Assembly (NCBI GenBank): GCA_020354025.1
Contig: CP070638.1
Span: forward strand, 2,516,250-2,580,249
Length of the DNA: 64,000 nucleotides
Source of the DNA: Fidelibacterota bacterium
GTDB taxonomy: Bacteria; Fidelibacterota; Marinisomatia; SCGC-AAA003-L08; TS1B11
Direction of reading: 5' to 3'
Below, one piece after another: positions 44,465 through 53,586 of the stretch. Position 1 is the first letter of the stretch. Each line of letters begins with the position of its first letter. Under the pieces are notes generated by a model. It was not told the origin of the DNA, did no database searches, and saw nothing but the letters and a program-made list of their open reading frames with translations. The translations under genes were made by a program, and so were the position numbers.

Positions 44465-45543
44465 ACTTCTGTTTGACCGGTCGGTAGATCAGCCAGACGT
44501 TCCATCCGCTCATGGACCCGCAGCTGCTCGATGAGCTCATCCAGGTCGCCGTCGGTGATCTCGCCTAGCCGGTAGAGAGTCAGGTTGATGCGATGGTCGG
44601 TTACCCGTCCCTGGGGGTAATTGTAGGTGCGGATCTTAGCACTACGGTCGCCGGTGGAGACCATGCTGCGTCGCTGGTTGGCCCGCTGGCGCTGCTGTTC
44701 CTCCGCTTGCAGGGCGTACAGCCGCGAGGTCAGCACTTTCATGGCTTTGGTGCGGTTCTTGTGCTGGGATTTCTCATCTTGGCAGGTGGCTACGATGCCA
44801 GTGGGGATATGGGTAATACGCACCGCTGATTCGGTTTTGTTTACATGCTGGCCACCAGCCCCCGAAGCTCGGTAGGTATCTATTTTCAGTTCGGCAGCAT
44901 CAATGTCCACCTCCACCTCATCCGCCTCGGGCAGGACTGCAACTGAAGCGGCGCTGGTGTGAATACGGCCGCTGGCCTCGGTCACCGGCACCCGCTGCAC
45001 CCGGTGTACACCGCTCTCGTACTTCAGATCGCCATAAGCCCCCTTGCCCTTAACCGAAGCAATGATTTCCTTGATACCTCCGGTCTCCGACTCGGAAAGC
45101 GACAAGACTTCGGTATCCCACCCCTTGCGCTCGGCGTAACGGGTGTACATGCGGTAAAGATCACCGGCGAACAAGGCCGCTTCTTCCCCACCGGTACCAC
45201 CCCGGATTTCCAGGATGGTATTCTTATCATCGTCTGGATCCCTGGGCAGTAACAGGAACTTGAGCTCCTCTTCCAGCTCCGCCAGCCTACTCTTGATTTC
45301 TGGCGCTTCCTCGTGGGCGAGTTCCTTCAGTTCAGGATCGTCCCCTTGGAGAATCTCCTCGGCCTCCTCCAGCCGTTGCCATAGGTCCACGTAGGTGCGG
45401 GACTTATCGGCTACCTCGTTCAGTTCGCTGTGCTCTCTTGCCAGTTCGGCGTATTTCCTGGGGTCGGACATCGTCTCAGGGTCCGACATGCGGGTAGCCA
45501 GGTCATCCTGCCGCTGGATTATTTCCTGTAGCTTCTTAATCAT
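44461..45543 (-). CDS. prfA: Peptide chain release factor 1
   Basis: 360 aa, full length. It recognises UAA and UAG and triggers peptide release. The GGQ motif is in [20 protein letters not shown]; the RF1-type PxT tripeptide appears as PVT in [12 protein letters not shown]. The start ATG has GAGGAT 6-7 nt upstream. It is followed by prmC and preceded by the DUF1385 gene with 9 nt between them. Confidence 0.97.
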   Translation of the reverse strand: MIKKLQEIIQRQDDLATRMSDPETMSDPRKYAELAREHSELNEVADKSRTYVDLWQRLEEAEEILQGDDPELKELAHEEAPEIKSRLAELEEELKFLLLPRDPDDDKNTILEIRGGTGGEEAALFAGDLYRMYTRYAERKGWDTEVLSLSESETGGIKEIIASVKGKGAYGDLKYESGVHRVQRVPVTEASGRIHTSAASVAVLPEADEVEVDIDAAELKIDTYRASGAGGQHVNKTESAVRITHIPTGIVATCQDEKSQHKNRTKAMKVLTSRLYALQAEEQQRQRANQRRSMVSTGDRSAKIRTYNYPQGRVTDHRINLTLYRLGEITDGDLDELIEQLRVHERMERLADLPTGQTEV

Positions 45544-45552
45544 ATTTTATCC

Positions 45553-46599
45553 TCAGGCAATGGCCTCGGCAACGTATTGCTTCCCCTCCACTTCCTTCAA
45601 CCGGTCACCGAAGGCTACCTTCAGGGATTCCAGCGCCACCACAACCTGATCGTCATCGGGCATCCGGGTAGTGATGTACTGTAGCCAGATACCAGGCAGG
45701 GACAGCCAGCGGAATATGGTTACATGCAGGTACTTGGTGGTGAACTTGAGTGCTTCATACCCGGCACCGGCCACCATCGGGATCAGTGGAAGGTGCACCA
45801 GCAACCGCAGACCGAGGGTGATCTTCCCCACCAAGGCTAGGACAACGGTATCTATCAAGGCGAAGGCCAGGATCGCCGCAATGAGCACAATAAAGACGAA
45901 GCTGGTACCGCAGCGGGGGTGCTGAGTGGGGAAGTCACGGGTGCTGTCCACGGTGAGGGATTTCCCCGCTTCGAAGGCATACACGGTCTTGTGCTCGGCG
46001 CCGTGGTACTGGAACAGCCGCCGAACGTCTCTGGCCAGGGAGATCAGCCCCAGATACAATAGAAAGAAGGCAATGCGTATGCCCCCGGATGCCAGGTTGA
46101 ATCCCAGAGCCTGCCGCTCAATATCCAATAAGCGAGTAGTAATCCACAAGGGGGCAATAAAGAACAGACCGATTGCCAGTGCCAGCGCCAGTGCTGTCGT
46201 CCAGACGTTGGATGAAGAACCTTTCCCGGCGGTCTCTTCGGGATAAGCCACTGTCGCAGACCAGTTGAGGGTGGCCAATCCGATTTTTAAGGCCTCAAAC
46301 AGATGCACCACTCCTCGCACCACGGGTAGCTTCAGCCAGCGGGAGCGCTCTACCGAGGAACTGAAATCCGTACATTGGGTCTGGATCTGGCCTTCGGGGT
46401 CTCGTACTGCAACTGCATAGACGCCGGGAACGCGCATCATCACTCCTTCGATAACGGCCTGACCGCCCACCAGGATACGGGACTGGGCTGCCAGCACCAG
46501 CAAAGGCAGTGACCAGAGCGAACGTTGAATTGGATGCTCTGCGCCGCCCTGCCGCGAGGGCGGTGATTGTCTTGCTTTTCCTGTCCCGGAGAGCCGCAT
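45553..46599 (-). CDS. DUF1385-family membrane protein
   Basis: 348 aa. The family signature LVGGQAVIEGVMMR is at residues 43-56, followed by four or five hydrophobic segments (ALALALAIGLFFIAPLWITT, FIVLIAAILAFALIDTVVLA) and FQYHGAEHKTVYAFE, also a family hallmark. Function is unknown; the gene is typically found next to rpmE and prfA, as here. The first 40 residues before the signature are longer than usual, so the true start may be downstream, but no better ribosome binding site was found. Confidence 0.9.
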   Translation of the reverse strand: MRLSGTGKARQSPPSRQGGAEHPIQRSLWSLPLLVLAAQSRILVGGQAVIEGVMMRVPGVYAVAVRDPEGQIQTQCTDFSSSVERSRWLKLPVVRGVVHLFEALKIGLATLNWSATVAYPEETAGKGSSSNVWTTALALALAIGLFFIAPLWITTRLLDIERQALGFNLASGGIRIAFFLLYLGLISLARDVRRLFQYHGAEHKTVYAFEAGKSLTVDSTRDFPTQHPRCGTSFVFIVLIAAILAFALIDTVVLALVGKITLGLRLLVHLPLIPMVAGAGYEALKFTTKYLHVTIFRWLSLPGIWLQYITTRMPDDDQVVVALESLKVAFGDRLKEVEGKQYVAEAIA

Positions 46600-46634
46600 T
46601 ACGGTTTCTGTTAGATGCGCCCGGATGAGGCGCT

Positions 46635-46847
46635 CTACTCGGTTGGCTTGTTAATCTTATACTTGCGGCGGTACTTTTCCACTCGCCCGGCGGTGTCAAC
46701 CAGCTTCTGTTTCCCCGTGAAGAAGGGGTGACAAGCATTGCAGATTTCCACCCGCAGTTCTTTGACGGTTGACCTAGTCTTGAAAGTGTTGCCACAGGCA
46801 CAATGGACTGTTACCAGGTGATACTCAGGATGAATACCTTTTTTCAT
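46635..46847 (-). CDS. rpmE: 50S ribosomal protein L31
   Basis: 70 aa, the zinc-binding (C+) type with HCACGNTF and [13 protein letters not shown] giving four cysteines. The sequence starts [16 protein letters not shown], as usual. AGGAGA lies about 10 nt upstream of the ATG. It is 15 nt downstream of the aminotransferase gene and 35 nt upstream of the DUF1385 gene. Presence of the C+ form implies that zinc limitation could demand another paralogue elsewhere. Confidence 0.97.
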   Translation of the reverse strand: MKKGIHPEYHLVTVHCACGNTFKTRSTVKELRVEICNACHPFFTGKQKLVDTAGRVEKYRRKYKINKPTE

Positions 46848-46862
46848 ACGATTGCGATCTCC

Positions 46863-48071
46863 TTAGTTCACGTTTGCTACCGCCGCTCTGATGCAGTCAA
46901 CGGCAGTGATAATATCTTCGTCTGAAACGGCGAACGACAGTCGGATATGTTCTTGGTCGCCGAATCCTTCGCCGCTGACCGTAGCCACGCGGGCCTGGTC
47001 AAGAATGAATTCCGTAACATCGCGGGGTGTTCGGAGTTGCCTGTTACCTGCCTGGTGGGAAGATGAGTTGACTGTTTTGCCGAACAATCCGCTAACATTC
47101 AGGAATACGTAAAAAGCGCCCCCGGGGTTCCGACACGATAGGAAAGGAATTCGGGACAGGCGCTCGACCATTAGCCCCCGCCGTCGCTTATATGCGGCTC
47201 TATGCTCCGCCACCATCGATTGATCCCCTATTAAGGCGGCAATGGCGGCCATCTGGCTGATGGAGTTTGGGCACGTTGTACTCTGGCCCTGCATTTTGGT
47301 CATGGCTGCTACTACTTCCTTCGGCCCGGCCATATAGCCGATACGCCAGCCAGTCATAGCGTAGGTCTTGGAGCAGCTCTGGAAGGTGAGGATCTTCTTA
47401 TAGCCAGGGACTACGGCGGCTGGTGATTCAAAGGGCTGGTCATAGGACAGGGCTTCGTAGCTCTCGTCGGACAGCAGCCACAAGTCATGCCGTCGGGCCA
47501 ATTGGATAGTCTGCTCTACTGCCTCCCGGTTCCACACTCCGCCGGTGGGATTGGAAGGGGAATTCATAATGATACCCTTAGTGCGGGAATTGATTTTAGC
47601 CTCCAGCTCGTTGAAGCGGGGCTCAAACCCGTGCTCTGGATCTGTGTCAACGAAAATCGGAGTAGCGTGAGCTAGATGGACAAGTTCCGGAAAAGACACA
47701 TAATAGGGAGTAAAGATGATGACCTCATCTCCTTGCTGGAATAGGGTCAGGCAAGCGTTGTACATGGAATGCTTGCTGCCGTTGCTCACAATTATCTGAT
47801 CGGGGCCAGTCTCCACCTTGTTGTCTCGGCTTAGCTTTGTGGCTGCTGCATTACGTAGCTGGGGGATGCCTGCTGTGGGCGTATAGCGGGTGTAGCCCTC
47901 GTCCATGGCCTGTCTGGCGGCAGCGATGATATGCTCCGGGGTTGGAAAGTCCGGCTCTCCCGCCAGAAGGCTTAGTACTTCTACGCCAGCGGCACGCAGC
48001 TCAGCGGCTTGGTTGGTCATCTCCAAAGTGGTCGAGCTCTTAATACGGGATACTCTATCGGCAAAAATCAT
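46863..48071 (-). CDS. Class I/II aminotransferase (aspartate aminotransferase-like)
   Basis: 402 aa PLP enzyme of fold type I. Visible are the substrate-binding NSPSNPTGGVW, the PLP lysine in SCSKTYAMTGWRIGYMAGP (about residue 235), and the arginine in HIRLSFAVSDE near the C-terminus. The opening RVSRIKSSTTLEMTNQAAEL is as in subgroup I-gamma aspartate or prephenate aminotransferases; the exact substrate is not certain. A short insertion (VNSSSHQAGNRQL, about 337-350) is unusual. It lies between the Cas6-like gene and rpmE within the rho operon. Confidence 0.92.
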   Translation of the reverse strand: MIFADRVSRIKSSTTLEMTNQAAELRAAGVEVLSLLAGEPDFPTPEHIIAAARQAMDEGYTRYTPTAGIPQLRNAAATKLSRDNKVETGPDQIIVSNGSKHSMYNACLTLFQQGDEVIIFTPYYVSFPELVHLAHATPIFVDTDPEHGFEPRFNELEAKINSRTKGIIMNSPSNPTGGVWNREAVEQTIQLARRHDLWLLSDESYEALSYDQPFESPAAVVPGYKKILTFQSCSKTYAMTGWRIGYMAGPKEVVAAMTKMQGQSTTCPNSISQMAAIAALIGDQSMVAEHRAAYKRRRGLMVERLSRIPFLSCRNPGGAFYVFLNVSGLFGKTVNSSSHQAGNRQLRTPRDVTEFILDQARVATVSGEGFGDQEHIRLSFAVSDEDIITAVDCIRAAVANVN

Positions 48072-48137
48072 TATTACAGCAATATTTCCGGGGACAAATT
48101 TCGACTATGGTGGGGCAGTAAGCAAGTCACCACCCGG

Positions 48138-48821
48138 TCAGGACGGTATCTGGACGATGGTTCCTAATCCTTTGGTAATTCCGTTCCCCAGACCTATATA
48201 ATCGGGCAGGATCATATTGCAGGTGAAGGAACCCTTGAAAGAGCCGCTACCCTGTCCTTCCACTACCCGTGGGGTCAAGGACTGGAGATTCACCTTGACA
48301 CTGACGCTAAAGCCGATGTCGTACTTCAGTTCCCGGGCGATAAACAAGAGGTTCTGGACCACGAGGCGGTTAAGGTAAGCAACTCGTTCATTAGGTAACA
48401 GAGATTTATACAAGGCCAGGGAGCGTGGGTTGAGGGCTACCCAGGGGGTAATAAACTTATAGCGGAGAAAATGGTCGGCATACTGATCAAGCTGGAGTCC
48501 GCTCTCCAGCACATCCATACGCTCAACCTTGTAGGTCTGATCGTCAATTTGAAATGATTCCAGTTGCTGGCGAAAAGACTGAACCACATCATATCCCTCA
48601 CCCAGGCCGAAAATGCATAGCTGGTTCCGCAGCACCTTAACCTGGATCCGTGGGTAGCGCATCTCGCCGCGATATTCTCCATTGATAAAGGGCACAATAG
48701 GATGACTGGGAAAATCATGGATGATAATCCCCTTCAACCGATAGGGAGTGATCAATACCGGGTGGTCGGTATGGAATCTTACACAGATTGCTCGGGCTGT
48801 GACTTGCGATGGGAAAGCCAT
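48138..48821 (-). CDS. Cas6b-like RAMP protein (orphan)
   Basis: 227 aa, AAGG 8 nt before the ATG. The order of motifs matches what I recall for the Cas6b family: TPYRLKGIIIHDFPSHPIV (25-43), the strand YPRIQVKVLRNQLCIFGLGE (56-75), FITPWVALN (123-131), and a C-terminal glycine-rich loop DYIGLGNGITKGLGTIV (207-223). Cas6 enzymes cut CRISPR precursor RNA. Histidines 35 and 40 lie in the N-terminal region where family members have catalytic candidates, but the usual His cluster after the FP motif is reduced. No repeat array or other cas gene is in the window. The gene is co-directional with rho (39 nt) and the aminotransferase (66 nt), so it may have a different RNA substrate. Confidence 0.72.
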   Translation of the reverse strand: MAFPSQVTARAICVRFHTDHPVLITPYRLKGIIIHDFPSHPIVPFINGEYRGEMRYPRIQVKVLRNQLCIFGLGEGYDVVQSFRQQLESFQIDDQTYKVERMDVLESGLQLDQYADHFLRYKFITPWVALNPRSLALYKSLLPNERVAYLNRLVVQNLLFIARELKYDIGFSVSVKVNLQSLTPRVVEGQGSGSFKGSFTCNMILPDYIGLGNGITKGLGTIVQIPS

Positions 48822-48860
48822 GGTGCAGCCTTTTTCATTTTTTTAATTCCCCGGTAAAGT

Positions 48861-50126
48861 CTAATTACTCATGGTATCTAGGAATTCTCGATTCGATTTG
48901 GTGCGTTGGAGGCGATCCAGCAAGAACTCCATAGCTTCCACCACGCTCATATCGTTGAGCAGCCGTCGCAGAATCCAGGTACGTGAGAGGTCTTTCCGAC
49001 TAAGGAGTTTCTCTTCCCGTCGGGTTCCGGTGCGGTTGATATCAATAGACGGATAGACCCGCCGGTCGCTCAGGCTCCTGTCTAGGATCAGTTCCATATT
49101 GCCGGTGCCTTTGAACTCCTCGAAGATAACGTCGTCCATGCGGCTGCCGGTATCGATCAGCGCAGTGGCGATAATGGTGAGGCTGCCACCTTCCTCGATG
49201 TTGCGGGCAGAGCCGAAAAAGCGCTTGGGTTTCTGAAGGGCGTTGGCATCGACACCACCAGAGAGAATCTTGCCGCTGTGGGGGATCACGGTATTGTGAG
49301 CCCGGGCCAACCGGGTAATAGAGTCCAGCAGGATCACCACATCCTGACCAACTTCCACCATCCTGCGAGCTCGCTGCAATACCATTTCCGCAACCTGCAC
49401 ATGCCGCTCGGCTGGCTCGTCAAAAGTGGAGGAGATCACCTCCGCATCAACGCTCCGTTTCATTTCCGTCACTTCCTCTGGACGCTCATCTATGAGGAGG
49501 ATGATCAGGTAAATATCCGGATGGTTTTGAGTTATGGCATTGGCAATTTTCTGTAGCAGAATAGTCTTGCCGGTCTTGGGCTGGGCCGGAATGAGGCCCC
49601 TCTGACCCTTGCCGACGGGTGCCACCAGGTCAATGATGCGGGTGGAGAGTTCCTTCGCGCTAGTCTCCAGTGCCAGATGGTCTTCAGGGAACTGCGGCGT
49701 CAGGTCTACAAAGTGAGGAAACGATTTGATCTCATCCGGGCTGATGCCGTTTACCGCATCCACCCTGAGCAGCGCAAAGAAGCGCTCATTATCCTTGGGG
49801 GGACGTATCTGGCCATTTACAACATGCCCCGTACGCAGGCCGAAGCGCTTGATCTGCGAAGGCGAGACGTAGATGTCCTCGGGACCGGGGAGATAGTTGA
49901 AATCGGGGGAACGCAAAAAGCCGTAGCCATCCGGCATAATCTCCAGTACACCGCGGGCATACACGTTGCCCTGTTTCTCGGCCTGGGTCTCCAGGATTTT
50001 AAGGATGAGGTCATGCTTCCTCAGACCGGAATAATCGCTGACGTCCAGCTCCTGAGCCAGCTTAGTGAGATCCTTTACACGCAGTGACTGCAGTTCGCTA
50101 ATGTCCATGATAGGTTCTTCTGTCAT
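48861..50126 (-). CDS. rho: Transcription termination factor Rho
   Basis: 421 aa. Rho is a hexameric RNA-dependent ATPase that ends transcription. An N-terminal SAP-like helix region precedes the RNA-binding cold-shock-like domain with [20 protein letters not shown]. Walker A is [10 protein letters not shown] (about residue 184), Walker B/Q-loop region [16 protein letters not shown], and the R-loop [25 protein letters not shown] 4 nt before the ATG at 50126 supports this start; ATG at 50108 is an alternative. First gene of the operon down to prmC. Confidence 0.97.
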   Translation of the reverse strand: MTEEPIMDISELQSLRVKDLTKLAQELDVSDYSGLRKHDLILKILETQAEKQGNVYARGVLEIMPDGYGFLRSPDFNYLPGPEDIYVSPSQIKRFGLRTGHVVNGQIRPPKDNERFFALLRVDAVNGISPDEIKSFPHFVDLTPQFPEDHLALETSAKELSTRIIDLVAPVGKGQRGLIPAQPKTGKTILLQKIANAITQNHPDIYLIILLIDERPEEVTEMKRSVDAEVISSTFDEPAERHVQVAEMVLQRARRMVEVGQDVVILLDSITRLARAHNTVIPHSGKILSGGVDANALQKPKRFFGSARNIEEGGSLTIIATALIDTGSRMDDVIFEEFKGTGNMELILDRSLSDRRVYPSIDINRTGTRREEKLLSRKDLSRTWILRRLLNDMSVVEAMEFLLDRLQRTKSNREFLDTMSN

Positions 50127-50604
50127 GATACTTCCAATGCTAAAGTTGATGGTGAATGATTAACGGCAACAGAATAAGCTCTTTACCTGCCAACCGAGTG
50201 TTCCAAAAAAACTAACTACGGATTAAAAGCGGGATCATATAGCTGATCTAGTAGATTATTATAGTTCTTTCTGCCAGTTTCCCACCCTGGCTACAATGCC
50301 TCGGGAGTGCTCGCTCCGTGGTCAGATTGTACAGCTTAGCTCAAAAAGAATGTGCGGTCAATTATAGATGCTGCTGATCGCTATTCAAGATATGCAACGT
50401 CTGCTCCGAAGAGCTTAACTGCAAATCCGGCTCCGAAGTTCCCCACTAGACGTCACATTGGCTTCAAATACCAGCTATACTCTTACCCCCTCTGAAATCT
50501 CAGTCTTTATACGTCAATTAATGGTTCGACGGAAAAAGTCTAGCAAATTGATCGGAAAATCGTATCAGGGGGCTAAAACTCTCGCCTGGAAATTGAGAGA
50601 AATA
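50127..50604. other. 478-nt intergenic region upstream of rho
   Basis: This AT-richer stretch lies between the start of rho and the end of folC and should hold the promoter of the rho-prmC operon. I looked for tRNA cloverleaf motifs, long inverted repeats and open frames on both strands and found none that I can support. Confidence 0.5.
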
Positions 50605-51813
50605 TCAAAGTATGTCAAATGAAATTTTAAATATCCTCGCAACCGCCGGCCCCAGGTAATGGGAACCTAAAATGACCACCAAGTCCTCTATCCCTGCCTT
50701 GTTGATCGCGCCCTTGATAGCTGACACAGTGTCACACTCAATCCGTATACAATGATGGGAGGTCCCCACCAGTTCAGCAAGGTCATTGGCTGAATAGAAG
50801 CTGCGGATACCGGTCTGTGTGAGTATTACCGTGTCAAACCTGGGTAGCAGCATATCCAGCATCTGTTCGGCTTTCCGCCCCTTCTGAAGGGCTAGTACCA
50901 GCCATTTTCGACCCCTAACGGACTCTCCAGCCAGAGTATCCAGAAAAGCAGTCATTCCGCTTGGATTGTGTGCCACGTCGTAGATCACACTGGGATGATC
51001 GCCGAGCTGATGATACCTGCCAGGCCAGACGGTGGTTTTGACTGCTTCACGGGCAACTTCATTGATAAAGTCGCTACCGAGGATCGCCTGCGCAAGCCTC
51101 CAGGCTAATTTGGCATTGGTGTGCTGGTGACTTCCAGGCAACCGGAGGGGAAGGGGAACCGCCGGTTCTTCGCGCAGGAATGTGACCGGCGCACCGACCC
51201 GATCAGCTTCAGACTGTATCACTTCGCGCACCCATGAGGTCTGGGGAACCGAATAGCACGGCACTCCCGGCTTGAGTATGCCGGCTTTCTCCCTGGCGAT
51301 GGCACGAACTGTGTCTCCCAGCAGATCCATGTGATCTAGGTCAATGGGAGTAAGGGCGGTCCAGGTGGGGCTGACAGCAGTGGTAGCATCCAGACGCCCC
51401 CCCAATCCTGTTTCCAGAACGGCAACGTCCACCCTATGAGCCTTGAAATAACTCAGCGCCATGACTGTTGTGACCTCAAAGAAAGTGGCAGAGACCTCCT
51501 CCAAGTCGCCTTTGTGTTCCTTCAACCATTGGATGATATAACTGTCATCAATTGGCCTACCGTCAATACGGATGCGTTCGTTAAAGCGGCATAGGTGGGG
51601 AGAGGTGAACAGTCCTACCTTCTGACTATGATCATGTAGAATCCGGGCTGTTATGGCAGCTGTTGAGCCTTTGCCATTTGTGCCTGCGATCTGGACGATG
51701 AGAAGGTCCTGATGGGGATTCTTGCACTTTTCCAATAACTGCCGGGTGGGACCAAGCCCCAGATTTACACCCTTACGCTCTAGGCTGTATAGATATTCCA
51801 AGAGGTGGTGCAT
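50605..51813 (-). CDS. folC: Folylpolyglutamate synthase / dihydrofolate synthase
   Basis: 402 aa of the Mur-ligase family. ATP P-loop: IAGTNGKGSTAAITARIL (about residues 42-59). GLFTSPHLCRFNERIRIDG is the FolC hallmark, and HMDLLGDTVRAIAREKAGI contains the metal and carbamoyl-lysine region. The enzyme adds glutamate to folates or to dihydropteroate. C-terminal Mur ligase domain: YDVAHNPSGM. The start ATG has no clear ribosome binding site. The stop is followed by the rho upstream region. Confidence 0.95.
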   Translation of the reverse strand: MHHLLEYLYSLERKGVNLGLGPTRQLLEKCKNPHQDLLIVQIAGTNGKGSTAAITARILHDHSQKVGLFTSPHLCRFNERIRIDGRPIDDSYIIQWLKEHKGDLEEVSATFFEVTTVMALSYFKAHRVDVAVLETGLGGRLDATTAVSPTWTALTPIDLDHMDLLGDTVRAIAREKAGILKPGVPCYSVPQTSWVREVIQSEADRVGAPVTFLREEPAVPLPLRLPGSHQHTNAKLAWRLAQAILGSDFINEVAREAVKTTVWPGRYHQLGDHPSVIYDVAHNPSGMTAFLDTLAGESVRGRKWLVLALQKGRKAEQMLDMLLPRFDTVILTQTGIRSFYSANDLAELVGTSHHCIRIECDTVSAIKGAINKAGIEDLVVILGSHYLGPAVARIFKISFDIL

Positions 51814-51973
51814 GTTAATAGCCGTATTGGCAGACAGGGTAATTAATCACCATGAGGGACTTATAGCTGTCCGATACACTGAGTTGGATCAGCCGGATTC
51901 CGGATTCCTGTAGAGTTTGGTAAACGAATGAGGAGTAAGACGGTAGCAGTGAGTACAGCAAACGGTCAGCGGT

Positions 51974-53488
51974 TCATTTTCCCTGCTCAACCAGCATGGT
52001 TCCTTCATATTTCTGCTTGAAGAGCACGATGGCATCAAAAAGACCGTTGGCAATACGCTGGCGATATTCATTCTGTCCCAGCTTTTTCTCTTCGATCCGG
52101 TTGGTAATAAAACCAATCTCTATCAACACGTTGGGCATGGATGCACCGATCAGGACATAGAATTCGGCCTGTTTAATCCCCCGGTTGGGCGCATCCAGGT
52201 GTCTGGATAGCTTTTCCTGGATCATGGCCGCGAGGGCTTCGCCCTCTTTCATCCAGGTGCTCTGGGCCATGGTTGAGAGAATAAGAGCTTCGTCGGAGAA
52301 TTCCTGATAGGGGTGGTCCGATTCCTCCAGGGCAATAACGCTGTTTTCCATCCGGGCCACGTCAATAGCCTCCTGAGTCTTGGCCGGCGCCAGAAGATAG
52401 GTCTCAAAGCCGCTAGCGCCACGGTTAGGTGACCCATTCACATGGATGGAAATGAACAGTTTACCACCGGCCTCGTTGGCTGCCTTTGAGCGCTGCCAGA
52501 GAGGGACAAACACGTCTTCATCACGGGTGTAGACAACTTTCATATTCAACTTGCGCTTGATCAGGCGTCCCAGACGCAAGGCGACATCCAGCGTTACGAC
52601 CTTTTCCTTCAATCCGCCTTTGCCAATGGTGCCGCCATCAATCCCACCATGTCCGGGATCAATGACGATCGTGTCCAGGTACCACCGCTCACGCAATTCT
52701 TTTATCCTGTCATTCTTACGGCGGGCCGGATTGCGGATAGCGATATGGAGTTCGGCCGCGCCGTCCACCTGATACACTTCAGGCAGGCTCACTTTGTCAG
52801 TAAGCTTGAATCGCAGCTCGGCCGATTTTTCCAGCTGCCGGCCCCATGCTCTCCGGATAATGCCACCCAGAATGGAATGGTTCAGCGCCAGAGTATCCAC
52901 CCTTCCCCCGGGTACCTGGACTACCAGCCACCCATTATCAGTGATATATCGCACGATATTGCGGGTATCAAATTCCTGGCTGGTTTTTACCCGGATGAGA
53001 GTACCGTTCTGTTTGGATTCGAGACTGGCAGCATAGATGTTAAAGGCAGGATGCGCTGCCGGGCCTATGAAGGTCCTCCTGGCCTCGTCATATCGTGCTC
53101 CTGGCAAGACCGTGGCACTTATTACGGAAAAGATGGCCCTCGCCGGTAGATAGAACTCCTTCCCGTCGAAATATGTAGGCAGCGGCAGCTGAAAAGCCCG
53201 CCCATCCACCACCACGAAAGATGAGAATGCGGTAATCTTCACTTCCCCATCACGGAAATGGAGCACCAGTTTGTTCACCTCATCGTTGACATACGTGTTT
53301 GCTGAGAATACAGCGGCTAGCTCCCGACCGTTCAGGTATTCGATGTTGCCCCGGAAAAACGTTCGTAGAGCTTCCCGGCGTTGCGGCTGGCTGGGGAATG
53401 CCACCCGAATCTCATCGGCTACAAGGATGACGGGTAAGAGCATGAAGGCGAACACCCACCATCCACGCCGATAAGTTTTAAATTCCAT
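51974..53488 (-). CDS. N-acetylmuramoyl-L-alanine amidase (Amidase_3)
   Basis: 504 aa from the ATG at 53488 (MEFKTYRRGWWVFAFMLLP); a TTG at 53506 is in frame but GGA lies 5 nt before the ATG. Signal peptide to about VILVA. Residues 25-120 resemble a copper-amine-oxidase-type N-domain (FSSFVVVDGRAFQLP, YLPARAIFS). The catalytic domain (about 275-500) has zinc motifs IDPGHGGIDGG, the glutamate in LKEKVVTLDVALRLG, SIHVNGSPNRGASGFETYLL, and IEIGFITN. It cleaves the peptide stem from murein in the periplasm, for cell separation or recycling. Confidence 0.95.
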   Translation of the reverse strand: MEFKTYRRGWWVFAFMLLPVILVADEIRVAFPSQPQRREALRTFFRGNIEYLNGRELAAVFSANTYVNDEVNKLVLHFRDGEVKITAFSSFVVVDGRAFQLPLPTYFDGKEFYLPARAIFSVISATVLPGARYDEARRTFIGPAAHPAFNIYAASLESKQNGTLIRVKTSQEFDTRNIVRYITDNGWLVVQVPGGRVDTLALNHSILGGIIRRAWGRQLEKSAELRFKLTDKVSLPEVYQVDGAAELHIAIRNPARRKNDRIKELRERWYLDTIVIDPGHGGIDGGTIGKGGLKEKVVTLDVALRLGRLIKRKLNMKVVYTRDEDVFVPLWQRSKAANEAGGKLFISIHVNGSPNRGASGFETYLLAPAKTQEAIDVARMENSVIALEESDHPYQEFSDEALILSTMAQSTWMKEGEALAAMIQEKLSRHLDAPNRGIKQAEFYVLIGASMPNVLIEIGFITNRIEEKKLGQNEYRQRIANGLFDAIVLFKQKYEGTMLVEQGK

Positions 53489-53586
53489 TAATCCGTTGAG
53501 TCTCAAGAGATAGTCACCAAATCCTTTATCCTGACAATACTCCGGCCAGGCTGTCTGTACCGGGGAAAACTTAGAGAGCTGGCCGC

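Noticed and set aside
50127-50604. tRNA or small RNA in the region before rho
   Set aside because: No cloverleaf with acceptor and T-arm pairing, and no terminator-like hairpin, could be found by eye.
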